A stretch of DNA of 7,532 nucleotides from an uncultured delta proteobacterium (lineage in GTDB: Bacteria; Desulfobacterota; WTBG01; CAIYCZ01), in contig CAIYCZ010000331.1 in assembly GCA_903924805.1 (NCBI GenBank), positions 1 through 7,532 of the forward strand. The letters run 5' to 3'. Within the stretch, counting starts at the first letter, position 1, and each line of letters starts with the position of its first letter. Under the pieces are notes generated by a model. It was not told where the DNA came from. It searched no databases and worked only from the letters and a program-made list of their open reading frames with translations. This document shows, in pieces, positions 5,990 to 7,532 of this stretch. A program made the translations under genes and the position numbers.

Positions 5990-6028
5990 TCCCTCCTGAC
6001 CTCCCTTTAGAAAAGGGACTAAGGGGGA
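5990..6028. repeat. GC-rich imperfect inverted repeat (CCCTTT/AAAGGG hairpin)
   Basis: It lies 6 nt after the transporter stop. The core CCCTTT (6003-6008), loop AGA and AAAGGG (6012-6017) form a perfect 6-bp stem. The outer arms TCCCTCCT (5990-5997) and AAGGGGGA (6021-6028) also pair, with a few mismatches. There is no T tract, so it is not a classical intrinsic terminator. It resembles dispersed REP/MITE-like intergenic repeats with CCCCTTA/TAAGGGG arms known from several environmental genomes. Its right arm also supplies a purine-rich ribosome-binding sequence upstream of the NUDIX gene. Confidence 0.55.
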
Positions 6029-6032
6029 CCTC

Positions 6033-6050
6033 ATGCAGGGCAGTACATGA
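6033..6050 (+). CDS. Possible five-codon leader ORF coupled to the NUDIX gene
   Basis: AAGGGGGA sits at normal distance before an ATG at 6033 that encodes only MQGST and then TGA. The stop overlaps the ATG of the NUDIX gene in the form ATGA at 6047-6050. The NUDIX ATG itself has only GGGCAG nearby. Translation of the leader could load ribosomes that restart at 6047. This is inference from spacing alone. Confidence 0.25.
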   Translation: MQGST

Positions 6051-6514
6051 CTTCCAAAATCAGCGCGGGACTGTTAATGTATCGTTTTAAAGATGGACAA
6101 CTCGAGGTGTTTCTCGCGCATCCCGGTGGTCCGTTCTTTAGAAATAAAGATAATGGGTACTGGTCTATTCCAAAGGGCGAAATAGACCCCCATGAGAATG
6201 ATCTGGATGCAGCAATCCGTGAATTCACCGAGGAAACAGGGATTGTCCCTCATGGCCCGTTTATTCCCTTAAACACGGTAAAACAAAAAAGTGGCAAAAT
6301 AGTACATGCTTGGGCGTTTGCCGGAAATTGGGATGAAACCACCTCAATTCACAGCAATAGCTTTGAAATGGAGTGGCCGCCTCATTCCGGAATAAAGAAG
6401 CAGTTTCCTGAAATTGATCGCGCAGCATTTTTTTCCACACCTCAGGCGCTTGAAAAAATAAATCCTGCCCAGCAGGAATTCATACGCCGACTGGAACAGT
6501 ATGTAAAACAGTGA
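6047..6514 (+). CDS. NUDIX hydrolase, COG4119-type NTP pyrophosphohydrolase
   Basis: A small soluble enzyme (155 aa, the usual full length) hydrolysing a nucleoside diphosphate linked to another moiety; its exact substrate is unknown. The Nudix box is perfect at residues 44-66: G-x5-E-x7-REFTEETGI, with the metal-binding glutamates E59, E62 and E63. The flanking sequence is distinctive: SAGLLMYRF (6-14), VFLAHPGGPFF (21-31), GYWSIPKGE (37-45), and NSFEMEWPPHSG (104-115). This pattern matches the COG4119 group, often annotated as MutT-like or as bis(5'-nucleosyl)-tetraphosphatase-like. The C-terminal helix with INPAQQEFIRRLEQY is also typical. It follows the transporter by 62 nt with a hairpin between them, and faces sppA tail to tail. 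The start at 6047 gives the expected N-terminus. Confidence 0.95.
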   Translation: MTSKISAGLLMYRFKDGQLEVFLAHPGGPFFRNKDNGYWSIPKGEIDPHENDLDAAIREFTEETGIVPHGPFIPLNTVKQKSGKIVHAWAFAGNWDETTSIHSNSFEMEWPPHSGIKKQFPEIDRAAFFSTPQALEKINPAQQEFIRRLEQYVKQ

Positions 6515-6608
6515 TACAAATTGAAGGGGGACATCGATGACCTACGACAAGGTAACCGGTATCAGCAGAATTTGTTTCTCGAACACTCTACCCCGATTTC
6601 GCGCAGCA

Positions 6609-7532
6609 TCACGGATTCCACAAATACATGAAGCGCACGGGCAGGTACCCGGTAAATTCTCCTCCGCCGATATTGAAAAGCTGAATGTTCGCCTGCGAAT
6701 AGATATTATTTTTGTACGCCGCAGGGCGGTAGTAGGTAATCACGCGTGCCTCTTCCAGGCCGGTTTGCTTCTTCACCATGTCAATGGTATCATCAAGATA
6801 GCCTATGCCGTCAATAAGCCTGGCGTCGAGCGCCTGCCGGGCGGTAAAAACCCTTCCGTCAGCAAGACGCTTCAGTTCATCTTTTGAAATATTTTTTCTA
6901 CCCTCTTCAATGACCGCAAGAAACTTCTGATACAGTGAATCAATAATATCCTGCACAATTTTTCGCTCCTCGGGAGTTGAACCCCGGAACGGGGAAAGAA
7001 TATCTTTTTTGTCTCCCGATTTTATGGATTCTTCCTGAACACCGACTTTATCCATGAGCCCCTTGATGTTGAACTTAATGACTATAACGCCAATGCTGCC
7101 GGTAATAGTTGTTGGATGAGCGGTGATGCTGTCAGCAGCGGTTGCTATATAATAGCCGCCTGACGCAGCAATATTCATAAATGAGGCAGCCACATAGATA
7201 TTATTTTTTTTCTTAAACCGCATGATTTCCTGGTGGATGATGTCGCACGCGGTTACCGTTCCGCCAGGGCTGTCAATGCGCAGCAGCAGGGCTTTTATTC
7301 GTTTGTCCCGTGATGCTTTCTCAAGCTCTTCTTTAATCCGGGCTACCGGGTTTATTTCAGTGGAAAACCCTGAGAACGATTTCTTGTTTTCTTCTGTTAT
7401 GACGCCCGAGACGTCTATGAGGAGGATTTTATTCTTGCCCGTGCCGGTCAGAGTTTTTTCCTCAAAAGGCTCTACATACCCGGTGAGCGGCAAATTAACA
7501 AATGCACAGCCGCTGCAGAACAGAAATACGGC
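6609..7532 (-). CDS. sppA: Signal peptide peptidase SppA-type serine protease, lipoprotein form (5' end outside window)
   Basis: A membrane-anchored serine protease of the S49 (ClpP/crotonase-fold) family, thought to degrade cleaved signal peptides. The frame stays open to the window edge, so the start lies beyond 7532. The last visible upstream codons read AVFLFCSGCAFVNLPLTGYV, a lipoprotein-type signal end with the likely lipidated Cys at 7506-7508. An in-frame TTG at 7493 is therefore not the true start. Motifs: KILLIDVSGVI, LLLRIDSPGGTVTA, and the nucleophile Ser in NIAASGGYYIA (codon 7161-7163). The general-base Lys in GDKKD (codon 7005-7007) lies 52 residues later, the same spacing as Ser147-Lys199 of Bacillus SppA. 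The order fits the short, homo-oligomeric SppA class (about 330 aa). The C-terminus ends in FMYLWNP. It is convergent with the NUDIX gene. Confidence 0.93.
   Translation of the reverse strand, partial: AVFLFCSGCAFVNLPLTGYVEPFEEKTLTGTGKNKILLIDVSGVITEENKKSFSGFSTEINPVARIKEELEKASRDKRIKALLLRIDSPGGTVTACDIIHQEIMRFKKKNNIYVAASFMNIAASGGYYIATAADSITAHPTTITGSIGVIVIKFNIKGLMDKVGVQEESIKSGDKKDILSPFRGSTPEERKIVQDIIDSLYQKFLAVIEEGRKNISKDELKRLADGRVFTARQALDARLIDGIGYLDDTIDMVKKQTGLEEARVITYYRPAAYKNNIYSQANIQLFNIGGGEFTGYLPVRFMYLWNP

Noticed and set aside
5990..6028. Rho-independent terminator after the transporter
   Set aside because: A stem is present but no U-rich tract follows; purines follow instead, so termination is not supported.

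Overview
This window comes from a bacterial chromosome of about 45-50% GC in genes, with clearly AT-richer spacers. Most genes have a good Shine-Dalgarno site. The gene content suggests an anaerobic or facultatively anaerobic Gram-negative-type bacterium: a phosphofructokinase with PPi-type active-site residues, a redox protein with a sulfite-reductase motif and two [4Fe-4S] clusters, a MOT1-type oxyanion transporter and a lipoprotein-type SppA peptidase. The CACAGAG-type and CCCTT/AAGGG-type intergenic repeats resemble those I recall from Planctomycetota (anammox lineage), Nitrospirota and Desulfobacterota. I cannot fix the phylum from sequence alone.

Left part (1-1990, minus strand): a two-gene central-carbon operon, phosphofructokinase then glyceraldehyde-3-phosphate dehydrogenase, 41 nt apart. 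The kinase carries Asp and Lys at the two positions that distinguish PPi-dependent from ATP-dependent enzymes, so this is probably a reversible, PPi-linked step. The gap gene is cut by the window edge and also carries a +1 frameshift in a five-base G/C run at 209-213. The reading frame and conservation continue normally past it, so it is either a sequencing error or a very recent mutation.

Middle (1991-3206): a divergent AT-rich spacer, a possible tiny lipoprotein ORF, a short orphan reading frame that looks like the 3' end of a lost gene, and then full-length mazG. At 3290-4159 lies an unusual 289-residue protein. It joins a PCP-reductase-like N-terminus, the C-terminal half-motif of a siroheme sulfite/nitrite reductase (CPNCC) and a two-cluster ferredoxin domain. 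It lacks the first cysteine pair of the siroheme-coupled cluster and is the most interesting gene here.

Right part (4160-7532): a 344-nt gene-free stretch holds an imperfect palindrome with CACAGAG-type arms, flanked by a 9-bp direct repeat. It is followed by a small unknown protein (79 aa), a MOT1-family transporter beginning at TTG, a GC-rich hairpin repeat, a COG4119-type NUDIX hydrolase, and the convergent sppA gene, whose 5' end lies beyond the window. No rRNA, tRNA, CRISPR array or transposase was seen.
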